Below, in pieces: positions 31,981-44,345 of a stretch of 64,000 nucleotides of DNA. The DNA comes from Puccinia triticina (lineage: Eukaryota > Basidiomycota > Pucciniomycetes > Pucciniales > Pucciniaceae): the NCBI RefSeq assembly GCF_026914185.1, contig NC_070558.1, forward strand, positions 6,829,501 through 6,893,500, read 5' to 3'. The position numbers were made by a program, and so were the translations under genes. The notes under the pieces were generated by a model. That model had not been told where the DNA came from. It saw nothing but the letters and a program-made list of their open reading frames with translations, and made no database searches. Each line of letters opens with the position of its first letter. Position 1 is the stretch's first letter.

Positions 31981-34230
31981 TTCTAAATCACTAGGTCTGA
32001 CTGGTTATCAAGAAATTATTAGTATGGATAAGATCGAGCAGATAAAGTTGAGCGATGGGGACAGAGTGCCCAGTAATTCGTCGGTGAGTGAGGCTTTAAA
32101 AAGACCACGACGGATAAATACTCGGGTCAATAAATGACGACGGCCAAATCCAAGGGCCAGCGGGTAAAAATAAGTACATGATCCTGTGATGTTCTACCGA
32201 GAATTTTCTGAGCTGGCCAAGTCAAGAATCGATGTATACCTCCCTTAAGCTGCTGAATTCTACAAGATGACAAAAAAGCGACTGTTACAGCTATCTTCTC
32301 CACTTCGATTTTCCCTCCTGATGCGCAGTGCAGCGCCAAACCAGAGTTACATGCCGAAAAACCAAAGGGCCTGTCCTGCTCGAATGAGGTATTTCCCGAA
32401 CTACAATCATGGATAAGAAGCAGACGAGGAGTGATTTCTGAGACTTCGTTTGGTCTGCAAGAATATGTACGCACTCTCTTGCCTTTATGTCCCGGACTCT
32501 AGCTGGTTTTACATGGGAAAATGTCATACATACATGTACACCGATATGGAGCAAATATTCTGCCATCACTCATATCTACTGTATTCGCCTAACAACCGCT
32601 AATCGAAGCGTGATTTGTTTGGAAACACGAACATCTCTTCTTCGAAGGATGAAGTCATGACGGGTAAGCCGCAGGCGCACGCACGCCTCCAGTCGTCCTG
32701 TTTGAACATTCTAGAGGTTGCGCTCTAGACTAAGAGATTTGATCAAGTTCTTTGGGTAGAGAATACCTTTCTTTAGCATGAGTGCTGCAATAGGGTCACA
32801 TAGTCAACCCAAGATAACTCTATCAGGCGATTATTTATAGGGGGTTAGCAGCAGCCTGACACATCACAATGGACAGTTTGATATCAGCCGATCCGTTAGA
32901 ACTTGGAAGAGCTCGCCCGTCCCAAGAGGTCGTCCGTTAAGGAGAATGTGGCTCACACCTTTTATAATCCTTAGAACATTTTTCAATTTCGTTGGACCCG
33001 CGTTAAGCTGGCGGAATCCTGGCAAACCGTCAGAATTTGAGAAAAGTAGGTCGTGTAGGCTTTGTCGAGTTTTGCAAGTGTCGATTGAACATTTGTCAAG
33101 GTAGTTGCGGTTAAGTCGGCTTGACTGAACCCTCAGACTCCATGATTGAATTCTGAGCTCACCAAACTTTCCGCGATTTATAAGGTTTGGAGTAGAAAAA
33201 AACCACGGCAGCAATAATTCCCTCAGCCAGCAGCCTCTGGCTTCCTGGGCGCTCCAGGAGTATTCGATGTGTATCAGGCGTCGAGCGCTGCATGATGGGG
33301 ATAACCGTCGCGAAATAATCTGTTCATGAACTGATCGAAGAATATCACAACCCTGACTGAGCCCCTCCCCCCCTTACCGATAAGTTTCGCATTTTGATAA
33401 GTTACGACCTATGTGAATGAGACCAACGTGTACTGTCCTCTTCACTTCATACGACAGAGATGACCAGCAGAATAGAGTTCCCCGGATTAGAAAAACAGCG
33501 TGACTGAGTGAAAAACACCAATGCCAAATGTCCCAGCCAATGATCTGTTTTGCTTCCCTTGTGAGACTATCTTTCACATTCAACTCCACCTCACACCGCC
33601 TCTTGATACTACTTTGCCCAGATTTCAAAAAAGAGGAATTAGTAAGGACATGTCCCGAAATTTGATCTATTCGCTCTGCTTTTTTAGATTATCCTGTCCT
33701 TTGGGATTCCACCAAAAATGAAGCACTATCCAAAACACCGGACAGAAAGAAGGGCTTGATTTTACACTATTTCCCAAGGTGAGATCTGTCAGTAAGTCTA
33801 TAAATAAAGATTCACTGCGGATTATTAGGATGGTTTTTATTTTCTTAGGGTCGATGTACGTAGAACAACGGCCTCATGTATTGTATTGTTGTGATCATAA
33901 CGAACACTTGTTTCATGTCACGACTGCGATTCCTACCAGTACATACCGTTTTTATCACGTCGCTCAATCAAATAGGTCCGTATCTTGTTCTCGATATTCG
34001 TCACTGTTTATTTTGCATTTCAGCTGAAAGGGTCTACCTTAGAAAGGCAGTCTTCTCGATTGAGCCTGTAAATGTGTTCTTGCTGTATGGTCAGAACGAA
34101 GGCTGTCCACAAGACGCGCGAATGACGAGAACAAATATAAGTTGTTGTCTGGTGAAATGCTTGAGTTAGTTAGAAATAGGTCGTGAAGTCAAAAAAAAAG
34201 TTTGCGGCAAGCCACACTCTCGATGCGATA
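31981..34230. other. Single-copy-looking region without a resolved gene
   Basis: Minus-strand frames of 84-117 codons (32,127-32,474, 32,864-33,214, 33,374-33,628) could be exons of the same or another gene. No splice chain or domain was found. A window edge of unique sequence rather than repeats is suggested by the lack of inverted or tandem structure. Confidence 0.35.
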
Positions 34231-34443
34231 TCAAGGCATCGGCGCAACTGATCCCAAAAGGTGATAGCTGAGTTCGTTGGGATAAGAGGAGAAGAATTGA
34301 AGTAGATTGTCTGAAGCTTTCTGGGAGATACGCCAGAGCGAGGCTTTTTTTGCCACTTGTAAGCCGAGCGAGGCATCCAGCATTTTCGATATGTGCGAAG
34401 GGATGAGTATATGCCTTTTCTCTGGGTGATCAAGTCGAACGGC
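34231..34443 (-). CDS. Possible terminal exon of an unknown gene
   Basis: A strong acceptor (TTTTTCTTACGCCTGCAG) ends at 34,444. The next 71 codons are open to a TGA and read HPEKRHILIPSHISKMLDAS, then an amphipathic helix-like segment ending LLGSVAPMP. Upstream exons would lie to the right, where GC-rich foldback DNA now sits. No family is recognised. Confidence 0.25.
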   Translation of the reverse strand, partial: AVRLDHPEKRHILIPSHISKMLDASLGLQVAKKASLWRISQKASDNLLQFFSSYPNELSYHLLGSVAPMP

Positions 34444-35085
34444 CTGCAGGCGTAAGAAAAACAGGTTATGGGGGGTGAGCAGATTGACGGCCGGAACCTT
34501 TCTTCGTTTGGAGCCTGGGATGCCGATCGGGCGGGCTCGGGCCGTGATATTATCGGGCGGGCCGGGCCGGTTTTACCAAATGGCCGCCCGCCCCGAACCC
34601 ATCTAGCTGGCGGCCCGCCCAGCCAAAACTTTGAGAATGTGATTTTTTCTTCTTTTTTTTCATCAGGATAGGGTTATTTGAGCCTATCAAATACTCCCTT
34701 AAGTCTGCAGGTCAAGGTATCATGGGTACACCGCCCCGGGTACCGCTGGTACGGCCATCCCTAACTCCCTAGAGATAGTAGCTAGTCATAAACAAAAGAA
34801 AAAATATAGCTAATGGCCTAATAGGCATAAATCAATATTGCTTTTCCCGGTGTTAGAAGCCAGGCGCATGCTGAGACGATGGCGGCCAACTTGATTGAGC
34901 CGGTGGGAATCTACATAGCTGATGGTGACCAGTTCCGGTCGGTAGTTGAAGGCACTGGACACCAGCGGGGCACCCCGGGGGAATGGGGGGGCAACAGGCT
35001 GCCTGCGCTGGCCCGACATCTGTCACGGGTCTCTCGGGCCGGATTTCCCTAAAAAGGCGGCCCACGCCTGGCCCGAACTTAACTA
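34444..35085. other. GC-rich foldback-like stretch
   Basis: GGGCGGGC and GGCCCGCCC words in both orientations occur at 34,530-34,625, and GGGTACC/GGCCATCCCTAAC at 34,725-34,770. These are probably MITE remnants, with ends not resolved. No gene. Confidence 0.4.
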
Positions 35086-35123
35086 AAGTCCCTCTCTCGC
35101 CTGAGGCTTTGCCGGAGGGACTT
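35086..35123. repeat. AAGTCC...GGGACTT hairpin repeat, copy 3
   Basis: It begins AAGTCCCTC and ends GGAGGGACTT with a short central GCCTGAGGC. It is the shortest of the five. Confidence 0.6.
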
Positions 35124-36958
35124 ATGACTTATCAGGAATTCTCGCGTGAGAGAACCAGATATTTCAGCCCTCATTTCGTTACATCCACCGTATCTCATGT
35201 AATTCTCAACCATCATTCACAAGACCAACTTTTTATACATTGCATGCTTTTTCTTATATTTTACACATTTTTCAGATTGTCTATTTCTTAACTCAAAGTT
35301 TTTAAACATTTGATTGAGAAAAGAATAATTCAATAAAAGTACAGCGCTTTGGCTGAGCGCGCTTGGACCTTTTCTGTGTGATCCGGTCAATTTCTTCAAA
35401 AATGAGACTTTTCTAAAAATAAAAGAGGGATGAAGATTGAGGCAAGGGAGTCTAAAATTATATGAGAAGGAGGGGCAGATGCAGGTGTACCATCCACCAA
35501 AATCTTAAAAGGTTTACAATGGGGACAGTCAAGACGTCGTAAAGTTATAAACCTTACCTGTAACTGCAATGGTTCTCACACACAATGTAGTAACAGCCTC
35601 ATCATGGGCTTACACCATACTTGTATCACCTTAGTGTGCAATGTCAAATCAATAAGCAATTTAAAAAAAAAAGACCAAACTTTTTTTCATCAAAAATTTC
35701 ACCAAGAGGTGTCCTTGATGACTGGAATGGACATGTCATCAAGAGGTCCCCCCCTTGATGACCGGAACAGGTTGGTCATTGAGGGGAGGAGTAGGACCTC
35801 TCAATGACCAGAACAGCAATGACTGACCTGTTCCGGTCATCAAAAAGGTTGGTCATGGTCATTGAGGGTGCTCCCCCAATGACCAGCACGCACTTGTCAT
35901 TGAGGAGAGTAACAACTTCCCTTGATGATTGCACCAGGGACCGTCCTTGATGACCGGTCTATGGTCAGTCATTGAGGGCAGCTGAAAGCGGGCCCAGGGC
36001 CAGGGGTCCGGGGTTTACCCAATTAACCCATTGGGGGAAAGCCGTACTTGGGGGTGGTACCCGGCTACCACACCGCTTTTTTTAAAAAAAAAAAAACCCC
36101 GGCACCGCCTGGCGGGTGCAGGCAGTACCTGCCCGCGGGTGCCGGGTACCAGTTGACATTCTTTATGCTCATCACCCTCCAGTCACTCTTTGTCACGCTG
36201 TTCTCCTTGAGTTGCTTGCCCTTTGCAAGCCTACTGAACAGCTTGGAAAGAGCACAGTTGAGCCAGTGGAGGACCATTTTGGTGAATGCACCAGTGCTCA
36301 ATATTGGAGAGGCACCCTGGAAGTGGGGTTTCCCTAGCAAAAAGATTGATACCGTACTGCAACATTTTTGTTGCTGAGGCGTTGAGGGTTGGTTTTATTG
36401 GATGGTGGTGGAGGGCCGGATGCTAGTTGACTGCTCTGGGGCTGGCCGGGTGCACTTGAATACTGGCTGCTGTGGCCAAGATGATTGTCAATGGCAACAT
36501 CATGGCCTTGGAGCGGTAAAAACAGAATGACAGCAATGGTGGAAAGCCTTGAACATTGGGAAAAAATCCAGGAAAATCCTGCAGATCCGCCCAAGGATTC
36601 TTCAAAACACAAGAAGTGTATATGTATAATATCACTTATGGGATTGAGACACTGAAATAATATTATTTCACACTGACTGCAGATTTGGCTGGTTCTGAAA
36701 CAGAATAACCAATTGGCAAAAGAGTGATGTGCTCTGGAGGGAATGAAATCAGTGTCATTGTAGATCAAGGATCAGACTTGGGGTGAGTTCTTGACCAAAT
36801 CTATGTGAAGCAAGACAAACAACTAAAGAAAACATTTTTTATTTTACCTCAAAGTAGATTAACAAAATTACTCATCAATAACTATTCCCAAAAGCTCCTT
36901 AATTGTATAAGCTCACTAGACAGTGAGTTTTTCAATTTAATGAGAATACTGAAGCCAA
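35124..36958. other. Non-coding stretch with a TTGATGACCGG-type repeat field
   Basis: 35,705-35,985 contains many degenerate copies of TTGATGACCGG, GTCATTGAGGG and complements. 36,000-36,160 has GGTACCCG-rich foldback words and an A-run. The frame at 36,116-36,337 has no recognised domain. Confidence 0.45.
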
Positions 36959-37365
36959 CAACAATGGGAAGTTACGTTATCCGTAACGAAAAGTAATGGA
37001 TAACGTAACTAAATTGGTGCCGTTATCCTTGCGCTAACGGCAGCATTGTTTTAGTTACGTTATTTTTTGATTTTTTTTCTGTTTTATTAGACCCGTTACG
37101 TTATCCCCCGCAATCTGAGGAGGATAACGTGCGGATAACGCGGGTTTTTTGCCTATTTTACGGTGCTTTTACGCCAGATAACGCGGTTAGCGCGTTATCG
37201 GCGTTATTTTTTGCGGCATCAAGGCGGAAATTCGCCTCTGTTACTTTATCCAAAAGAGCGCAGGAATATTTCACCAGATAACAATAACGCGTTATCTGGT
37301 AACGGTGGGAAGTTACGTTACAAAAATCCCGCTGGATAACGTAACTTAAGTAACTTCCCATTGTT
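36959..37365. mobile_element. hAT-type foldback MITE (407 bp)
   Basis: It begins CAACAATGGGAAGTTACG and ends TAACTTCCCATTGTT. It is flanked by a perfect 8-bp duplication GAAGCCAA (36,951-36,958 and 37,366-37,373). The interior is full of GTTATCC and GGATAAC words in both directions. The ends follow the same rule as those of the element at 57,353-62,321. Confidence 0.88.
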
Positions 37366-38252
37366 GAAGCCAAGCAAGAAGACAAAGTAATGACAAGTAA
37401 TTACTTATACTCTCAGGTAACGTTGAGAAGTCTAGATAAGACCATTGCATTGCGGTTTTCAATATCAAACTTATCATTAAAGTAATGTCAAATTCTAAAA
37501 GATCAAAGTATAAATGAATCATTAACACTAATATATATAATTTTTACTCTTTTAGATTATATCTTACAAATCAGAAGAAACAAAGAGACAGAAGATTATC
37601 CCGGTAGTAGAATATTAGTGTTATTCATTATTTATCCTCAGATAGCAGTAAGATTATTATCTGCCTTAAGGTACTATTTTATCTATTTTATTTCTTCAAA
37701 TAATTTCACTTAAAAGATATTGATCAAAAGAAATAAACCTTTAGTTGTCTGAATTCTTTCACTGCAGAGCCTCTTTGGCTGGAAGGAATCCCTTTTGGTC
37801 ATCAGGGTTGTACAGCCTCTTTGACTGCAAGGAATCCCTTCCAGTTTAGAGCTGGCCCCTAGTACCCAGTTGCAGGTACTAGGCACCCATGGGCCAGGTG
37901 CGGGTGTCTGTTTTTTCCCCAAAACAATTGGTGGGTACCCGTCCAGGTACCCGCCAGATACCCGTCCAGCCTACCAGGGAATACAGCTAGCTGCGCGGCT
38001 TGCCTGCTACAAAGCTTTCCTGGTCACAGTACGGGGGACAGCGGGGTACCTGCACTGCAGGAAGCCCGCCACCAACTCCAATCCATCAGGACCTCTGCTC
38101 ACAGCCTCACTCCTGACTGCCCAATCAAAACACCTCACATTGTTATGGTGCAAAGCAAGAAGCAATCTAACCCCTCACCCAGATCCCCGGAATCAAGTGA
38201 CAGTTGTGTACTTATCCCACATTTAAACAAGAAAATTAAAACAGTATTCAAT
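37366..38252. other. Non-coding stretch
   Basis: An AT-rich half is followed by a GGTACCCG-rich stretch (37,855-37,990). No gene is supported. Confidence 0.4.
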
Positions 38253-39185
38253 TGTGAGCCTGAGTCTCTATAGTGACAGCAGGGCACAAGAAAGAAGGGG
38301 GGAATATTTGGATTTCTTTGGATAAAGAGAATAAAAATATAAGAGAGAGAGAGAAAGAGAGAGAGAAACTGAGCAGGATCAAGGTAAACAGATATTCAAG
38401 GTTATTCTTGTGGGAATGCACGTCCACTGGCAATGCTACCTCTTCAGAAGAGTGCTGCCAAGCTGTGCTAGAGAGTGCTACAGCCTCCTCTCACCAAAGA
38501 AACGTGGAGGGTCTCTGGATTAGACAAGTTTAATCCAGCCACAATTTTTTAGCTTCCTTCTGGATAGTCAAGGTTCTTTAAAGGGAAACCTATGTGGTTT
38601 GTTTCTTGCAAAAACCACAGAAAAACAATGCAGATATGAAGGGACAGCCCTGTGATCAAGAATGAGGCAAAGGCCAGCAAAGAAGAGCAGATCAAGCAAG
38701 ACACAGAGTTGTACCTCTGAGATAAGCAAGGTTCAGTGAAAGAGGTTACTTACTGTCAATATCTTAGGCGCCTGTGACAGTAGGTATACTGGGAGTGTTG
38801 TGAACTCTTTGGTGGTGATCCTGGGTTATCTGGGGTGTGTTTCTGGTGTGCTGAAGTCTGTAGATCCGCCTCAGGCAAGGGGGATCCTGACTACAAAAAT
38901 TTTCACAGTTTGCTTATGTAATTTACATATGTACATGTGGTTTGGCGCGCCTGGTAGCGCTGACACGTCACAACTGCGCATGCGCGCCACAACTCAATAA
39001 CTCAGGGAAGGAGTGTAGTTACAAGGAATTGATAAGTTGTAACTAGGGTTAAAATTGCATGAGGAAACAGAAGATGAAGTCAAAAAAATGTTATCTCTAA
39101 AGATGAAAAAGATATGAAGTAATTCTTATGTAAAAAGTAGAAAAAGGCAGACTTTAGGTCAGCTGAGTTGACTCTGAGGCTGACA
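38253..39185 (-). repeat. 3' LTR of the gypsy chromovirus (933 bp)
   Basis: On minus it starts TGTCAGCCTCAGAGTCAACT and ends ACTCAGGCTCACA, matching the solo LTR at 5,769-6,593 in termini and in several internal blocks. A GA-rich microsatellite lies at ~38,337-38,368. A purine-rich GGTGGTAGGGAA precedes it. Confidence 0.85.
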
Positions 39186-39222
39186 TTCCCTACCACCAAA
39201 AGGGTTGGATTTCTGTAAGAAA

Positions 39223-42200
39223 TTAAACCACAGGGCTAGACCTCTTCTCACTTCTGAATTTCCTGAGAAGGATAGCAGAGTCTGGAATGTCCTTCTCAAG
39301 GAGCCATTCATCATGATCAGCACTCATGCCTTTGTATCTAGCCAAGTGCATCATAACATCTCTGTTCTCTACTCTCAATCTCTTGTCTCTGAGAATCTTC
39401 TGTATGACTTTACTCTGAGGGGTCTTATCCATGGGGGGAATAACAACTTTAACTTTCTGTCTCAAGGGGAACTTATCTCGATTGGGGTCTCTGTATGGTT
39501 TCACCAAGCTGACAGGGAATGTAGGATGTTTCCTGCTAAGCTCTTCAGTCAGAATCACTTCTACAGCATTCTTTCCATGTAAAGCTTTCACAAGGAATGG
39601 TCCAGTAAAGGAGTCTCTCATCTTCTTAGGGCCAGACAAGTTGTTGAAGTTTGCTGTGGATATCAGGACTTTATTACCAACTTTGAAGGATAGTTCTTTG
39701 TGAGTCTTGTCCCATCTTTCTTTATTGTAAGATGTAGCTTCTGTTATGCATTGCTCAGCATGTTTTCTAGCTTTCTCAAAGATTTTCCCATAGGCAAGAG
39801 CAGTAGGATGAATGTCTACAGAGTCTCGTTTCAAGAAATTCCTGGGAAGGTTTGGGATCCAGCCTTTCTCCAGGATGGCCGGAGGTTTTCCAGTGGTTGA
39901 ATGAATGCTGGTGCAATATGCTAGCTCAAGGATTGGTAGAAGTGAAACCCAGTCATGAGTGTAACCATCATTGTCTTTGAATTCTAGACCATATGCACAA
40001 AACCTCCTGATCATATCTTCCAGTGTTTGAATCATTCTTTCAGCTAATCCATCAGTCTGGGGGTGGTAATCAGTGGAGAAGGAGAGTTTGGTTCCTAGCA
40101 TACTATGTAAACCAGTCCAGAATTCAGATGTGAACTTAGGATCTCTGTCAGAGATGATGATTCTGGGGATGCCAGTTCTAGGCATTACTCTGTTCCAAAA
40201 CAGTATGGCAGTGTCCATGGCAGAATCATCCTTGAAGTAGGGTACAAATATTGGGGTCTTAGAGTATCTTTCTACTATTACCAGACAAGCATTGAAACTA
40301 GCAGCTCCTCCAGGGGAAAAGGAAGTTACCCAATCCATGTTGATCACATCCCATGGCTTTGAAGGTTCTTCAATTTTCATGAGCAGTCCAAATCTCTTGC
40401 CTGTGGCTTTATTGGCTTTCTGGCATCTATCACAGCAAGAGCAGTATTCACCAGTGTCTTGTCTCCAGTTAGCCCACCAGGCTGTATCAGCCAATTTCTC
40501 CAATGTCCTGTCTTCAGAAAGATGACCAGAGTAGACACTGTCATGGCATTCATGCAAGATGGTGTTGATACTTTCTTTGTCAGCTAGGACTAATACAGAA
40601 TTATGTTTTTCTCTGAAGTAGATGAGGCCATCAAATATAGAGAATCTTCCTTCATCATATAGCTTTCTCCAAGGATCTTGTAGAGAATTTTTCAGCTGGG
40701 CATCTTTAGCATCTTTCAACAAAAGTTCAGACAATATAGCAGTGTTTTTATCTTGCTTGTAACCTTCTCTTACTGAGTCAAAGAACTCATTCTTGAAAGT
40801 AGAGACATGGATGCCCATGATGGGGAATCTATCATCATCTTTGTCTTCTGGGTCATAAGCAGGGTTACTAGGATCATTTGGCAAGGCCCATCTGCTAAGT
40901 CCATCCGCATTCTTTTGAATATTCCCATCTCTGTGGATTATAGTCATGTTACCTCTGTATTCCTGAATAGCAATCTGCCATCTGAGCATGTGTCTTTTGG
41001 GAGTCTTCATGTTTAGCAGTGATCTCAAAGCTGTGCAATCTGTTAAAACATGAAATACACTGCCATCCAAGTAGCAATGAAGTTTCTCTAGGGCCCAAAC
41101 CAGGCATAAGCATTCAAGTTGGCTGGCACCATATCTTGTTTCACTGTCCTTTAGTTGTCTGGATATGAAAACAATAGGTCCCTCTTTTCTTACTCCATCA
41201 ATGACTTGGACTTGATGTAAAGCAGCACCTAAACCAGTCATACTAGCATCTACATATAGTGTGAAAGGATGGGCCCAGTCAGGAAACAGTAGCAATGGAG
41301 CTGTTTTCAGTTTCTCTTTTAACAAGTTGTAGGCTACTATCCTATCATGAGTCATCTCATATATGACATCAATCCTTGTGAGCTCAGTTAGAGGTTTTGC
41401 TATCTCTGCAAACTTCTCATTGTGTTGTCTGTAGTACTCAGCAAAACCAAGAAATGATTGCATCTCTTTCCTACTACTAGGCACAGGCTTTTGGAGGACA
41501 GCAGCTACTTTATTCTGGTCTATTCCTATTGCAATTCCAGAGACAAGATGGCCTAGAGCTTTGATCTGATCAAATCCAAAGTTACACTTCTTCAGGGAGA
41601 TTTTCATGTTCATGTTGATGACAACTTTCAGTATCCTGTCTATCCTGTTGAGGTGTTCTTCCCAAGTGTTGGACATAATGATGATATCATCAATGTAGAT
41701 AATGACCCACTTCTCATCAATCTCTTTTCTGAACTCAATGTCCATCATTCTCTGGAAATGAGAGGGGGAATTCTTGATCCCAAAAGGCATTCTCAGGTAT
41801 TCATAGATTCCTTTGTGCATAATAATCCTGAGCAGGTGCCTGGAATCTTCTGCAATGACATTCTGGTGGAAACCTTTGAGTACATCCATACTAGTCAGAT
41901 ACTTAGCTTTGGCTAGGTTGTTCAGAGTATCACTGATCTTGGGAATGGGATACCTATCTGAAGCAGTATAGGAGTTTAAAGCTCTGAAGTCTTCTACCAT
42001 TCTGGACTTTCCATTATGCCAGGCAATGATTACAGGAGTGGTTATCTCAACTACTTCATTATGGCCAACTTTCCTCAGAACATTCAAGTTTACTAGGTCT
42101 TCAATATGCTGCTCAAGAGCTTCTCTGCTTTTGGGGCTGGCAGGATAAGGAGGTCTCCTGAGCAGAGGAGGATGTCTCTCAGTTGTCAACTTGAGGTGAA

Positions 42201-42639
42201 CTTCATGGCCTTTAATGGCACCAAGGGGCTGATTGATGTTAGAGAAGGCAAGGTTGTTATTTTAGAGGACTTCAAAAAGTTTCTCTTTTTGCTCAATGGT
42301 TAGCTTATCACTGAACTTGGCTTCACAAAGTTTGTCTGCAATAAATTGTTGCAGTTGGAGATTAGAATTCTTTAAAGCAGAGATTTCATTTGAAGGACTC
42401 ATTTTTTCTAGATGATGGGATTTAAAACTGAATTTCTTCCTCTTATTCTCATTCCCAATGGTGAAGAATCTCTCTTTACTATTTGTGATGTCAAAACCAT
42501 ACAGAGACATGTAATCATTTCCAAGTATAAGATAGTTGATTCTGGCATTTTTCATCACCACAAATTCTGCTAGAATTCTTACTGAACCTTTAGTATGAGG
42601 AAAAATCAAAGCCATTTCTATTATGCCCATTGGTTGTAA
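39223..42639 (-). pseudogene. gypsy pol: protease C-part, RT, RNase H, integrase, chromodomain
   Basis: The frame from 42,189 to 39,223 encodes 988 residues; the same frame continues upstream to 42,639 across one TAA at 42,262. Reverse transcriptase carries YIDD at residues 165-168. RNase H acidic residues appear as YVDAS (314), QLEC (359), TDC (384) and NADG (429). The integrase zinc domain has H549, H556, C586 and C589. The integrase catalytic triad is D619, D681 and E717, with the canonical 35-residue D-E spacing. The last ~60 residues form a chromodomain-like segment ([17 protein letters not shown]) that would direct integration to chromatin. All key residues are present, so only the stop and the MITE upstream disable it. 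The product copies and integrates the element. Confidence 0.9.
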
Positions 42640-42840
42640 CAACGGTGGGCCTCTAAACTAAACTAAATAAATCTACACAAATCTACCAGCGTAGCGTTCC
42701 TTACCATGCTCCACTACAGCCAAAGCAATACTCCAGAGGGATGTTTGTGGCGCTACACTAACACCCATCTAGCTTTTTAGCAGTTTTTACTTGCGTAGAT
42801 TTGTGTATTTTGGTGTAGTTTAGTTTAGCAGCCCACTGTT
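42640..42840. mobile_element. hAT-type MITE (201 bp) in the gypsy protease
   Basis: It begins CAACGGTGGGC and ends GCCCACTGTT between perfect 8-bp duplications GGTTGTAA (42,632-42,639 and 42,841-42,848). Inner arms TAAACTAAACTA and TAGTTTAGTTTA pair. Removing 209 bp restores the protease frame (DQLQP-MGIIEM). Confidence 0.92.
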
Positions 42841-43130
42841 GGTTGTAATTGGTCACTACAGCTGTGGAATTTAGCATGGTTGATTGGCATGAGCTTGTTT
42901 TCCCATTCTGGTATTATAGAATCTAGCAATCTGTTGCTGATGATTGGGCAAGAAGCTCCACTATCAAGAAGACATGAGTATTCTCTGGATTCAATGAGGA
43001 CAGTAGTGAGATTAGCTTTTCCAGTAAGATGAGCTTTTCCTCCATCAGGTTTACATTTCATCAGTTTAGCATCCTCTATTTGGGAAGACTGGCAGGATTT
43101 GTCCCAGGTCCGAGGCTGATGAGTTTCAGC
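42841..43130 (-). pseudogene. gypsy aspartic protease, N-terminal part
   Basis: The frame contains YSCLLDSGASCPIISN with the D-S-G active-site motif of retropepsins. It lies downstream of the gag stop in the same frame. It is cut by the MITE, after which the C-terminal part (LGNDYMSLYGFDI) follows. It would cleave the gag-pol precursor. Confidence 0.8.
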
Positions 43131-44342
43131 TTAAATTTCAGCAATGGAGAAGTCTTGGTTTATCTCACACTCTACAGCATGTGCTCCAAAATCAAAGTCA
43201 ACTAAGGGATCATAGTTGGCACCATTTCCATTGTCCATGGCAAGGATCATGTGGTTGGTTCTATGATTCTCTTCTTCTTCATCTAGTTCTGATTCAGATT
43301 TTTGTGGTACACTTTGATCTTCCTCATTGTCACTCTTGGGATCATCATCATCATCCATTCCTACATTTTTGATTCTGTTCTTCTTCTTAGGGCATTCCCT
43401 GGAGAAGTGGCCAGTTTGTTTGCAGAAATGGCATATAAGTTTTTCCTTCTCAGGGGCAGAGACAGGATTCCTTTTTGTAGAGGAGTCAGTTGGCTTATCA
43501 GTTTTCTCAGGTGCAGGATTATTTCTCCATTGGGATCTGTTTGGAGCATTATAGTTGTTTGTAACAGGTTTATTCCTTTTCATGACTCTGTCTATGACTT
43601 CTTCAGCAATTATAACCATATCCTCAAAGATCATCTCAGTAGCATCTCTTTTATATCTGCTTTTAATAGCATGCTCAAGGTTTGGAGGGCATTGCTTTAA
43701 GATCTTCTCACAAATAAGATACTGACTGAGTTCAGGTTGATAAGCTTTCAGTCTTTCTCTCTGATTACCAAACCATTTATGGATTTTCCTCCCATCATAG
43801 GCAAAGTGATCACTCTCAAACTCCTGTTGCATTTTCCATTTCCAGTTCTCAGTGCCAAACTTATTTCTGATGGCATTCTTCCACCAAGCCCAAGATTTGT
43901 TTCCATACTGATCTCTGATGCCTAGGTACCAATTCCTTGCAGTGTCAGTCAACAATATTGTTAATCTACTGATTATCATATTATCTAGCATCAAGTAGTC
44001 TCTGAAAAGGATATCAGTGTTTTTAATCCAAAGTTCATGATTGTAAGGCAATTCTCCAGAGAATTTCTCCCAGTCTCCATTCTTAGGAATACCTTTCCAC
44101 AATTCCTTCCTCATTTCAAAGTCTACTTCTCCATGATCAATGTAAGGGAATTCTTCTTGAGAATTTGCATTAGGAGTATTGCTTGAAGGTTTGGGGAAGT
44201 TATCTCTTGATGGTCTCTGGGGTTCAGGAGTAGGAACAGGAGGAGGGACTCTGTTTTCCTGTTGTTGCTCATGATGGACATTCTGAAAAGGATTATTGTA
44301 TAAGAGATGTGGTGGTTGTTCTCTATCATCTGGTATTACCAA
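43131..44342 (-). CDS. gypsy gag (≥403 aa)
   Basis: Capsid-type region (WEKFSGELPYNHELWIKNTD, ARNWYLGIRDQYG, WKMQQEFESDHFA), basic linker, then a canonical CCHC knuckle (CHFCKQTGHFSRECP) about 300 residues in, and an acidic Asp/Glu-rich C-terminus. It ends in TAA at 43,131. The first codons are uncertain: no ATG is found at the upstream edge, a stop lies just upstream, and the element appears truncated there. The product forms the virus-like particle shell and binds RNA. Confidence 0.85.
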   Translation of the reverse strand: MVIPDDREQPPHLLYNNPFQNVHHEQQQENRVPPPVPTPEPQRPSRDNFPKPSSNTPNANSQEEFPYIDHGEVDFEMRKELWKGIPKNGDWEKFSGELPYNHELWIKNTDILFRDYLMLDNMIISRLTILLTDTARNWYLGIRDQYGNKSWAWWKNAIRNKFGTENWKWKMQQEFESDHFAYDGRKIHKWFGNQRERLKAYQPELSQYLICEKILKQCPPNLEHAIKSRYKRDATEMIFEDMVIIAEEVIDRVMKRNKPVTNNYNAPNRSQWRNNPAPEKTDKPTDSSTKRNPVSAPEKEKLICHFCKQTGHFSRECPKKKNRIKNVGMDDDDDPKSDNEEDQSVPQKSESELDEEEENHRTNHMILAMDNGNGANYDPLVDFDFGAHAVECEINQDFSIAEI

Positions 44343-44345
44343 AGA

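Larger units (their letters stand above)
38253..44345 (-). mobile_element. Ty3/gypsy chromovirus, 5'-truncated
   Basis: On the minus strand the order is gag (44,342-43,131), protease, reverse transcriptase, RNase H, integrase, chromodomain (to 39,223), purine tract and 3' LTR (39,185-38,253). No 5' LTR or primer site is found beyond 44,345, where the sequence passes into hAT-like coding on the opposite strand. A MITE splits the protease and one nonsense codon lies before the reverse transcriptase. The solo LTR at 5,769-6,593 belongs to the same broad family. Confidence 0.88.

Noticed and set aside
36116..36337. Possible transposase fragment
   Set aside because: The frame looks protein-like but shows no motif that I can tie to a family.
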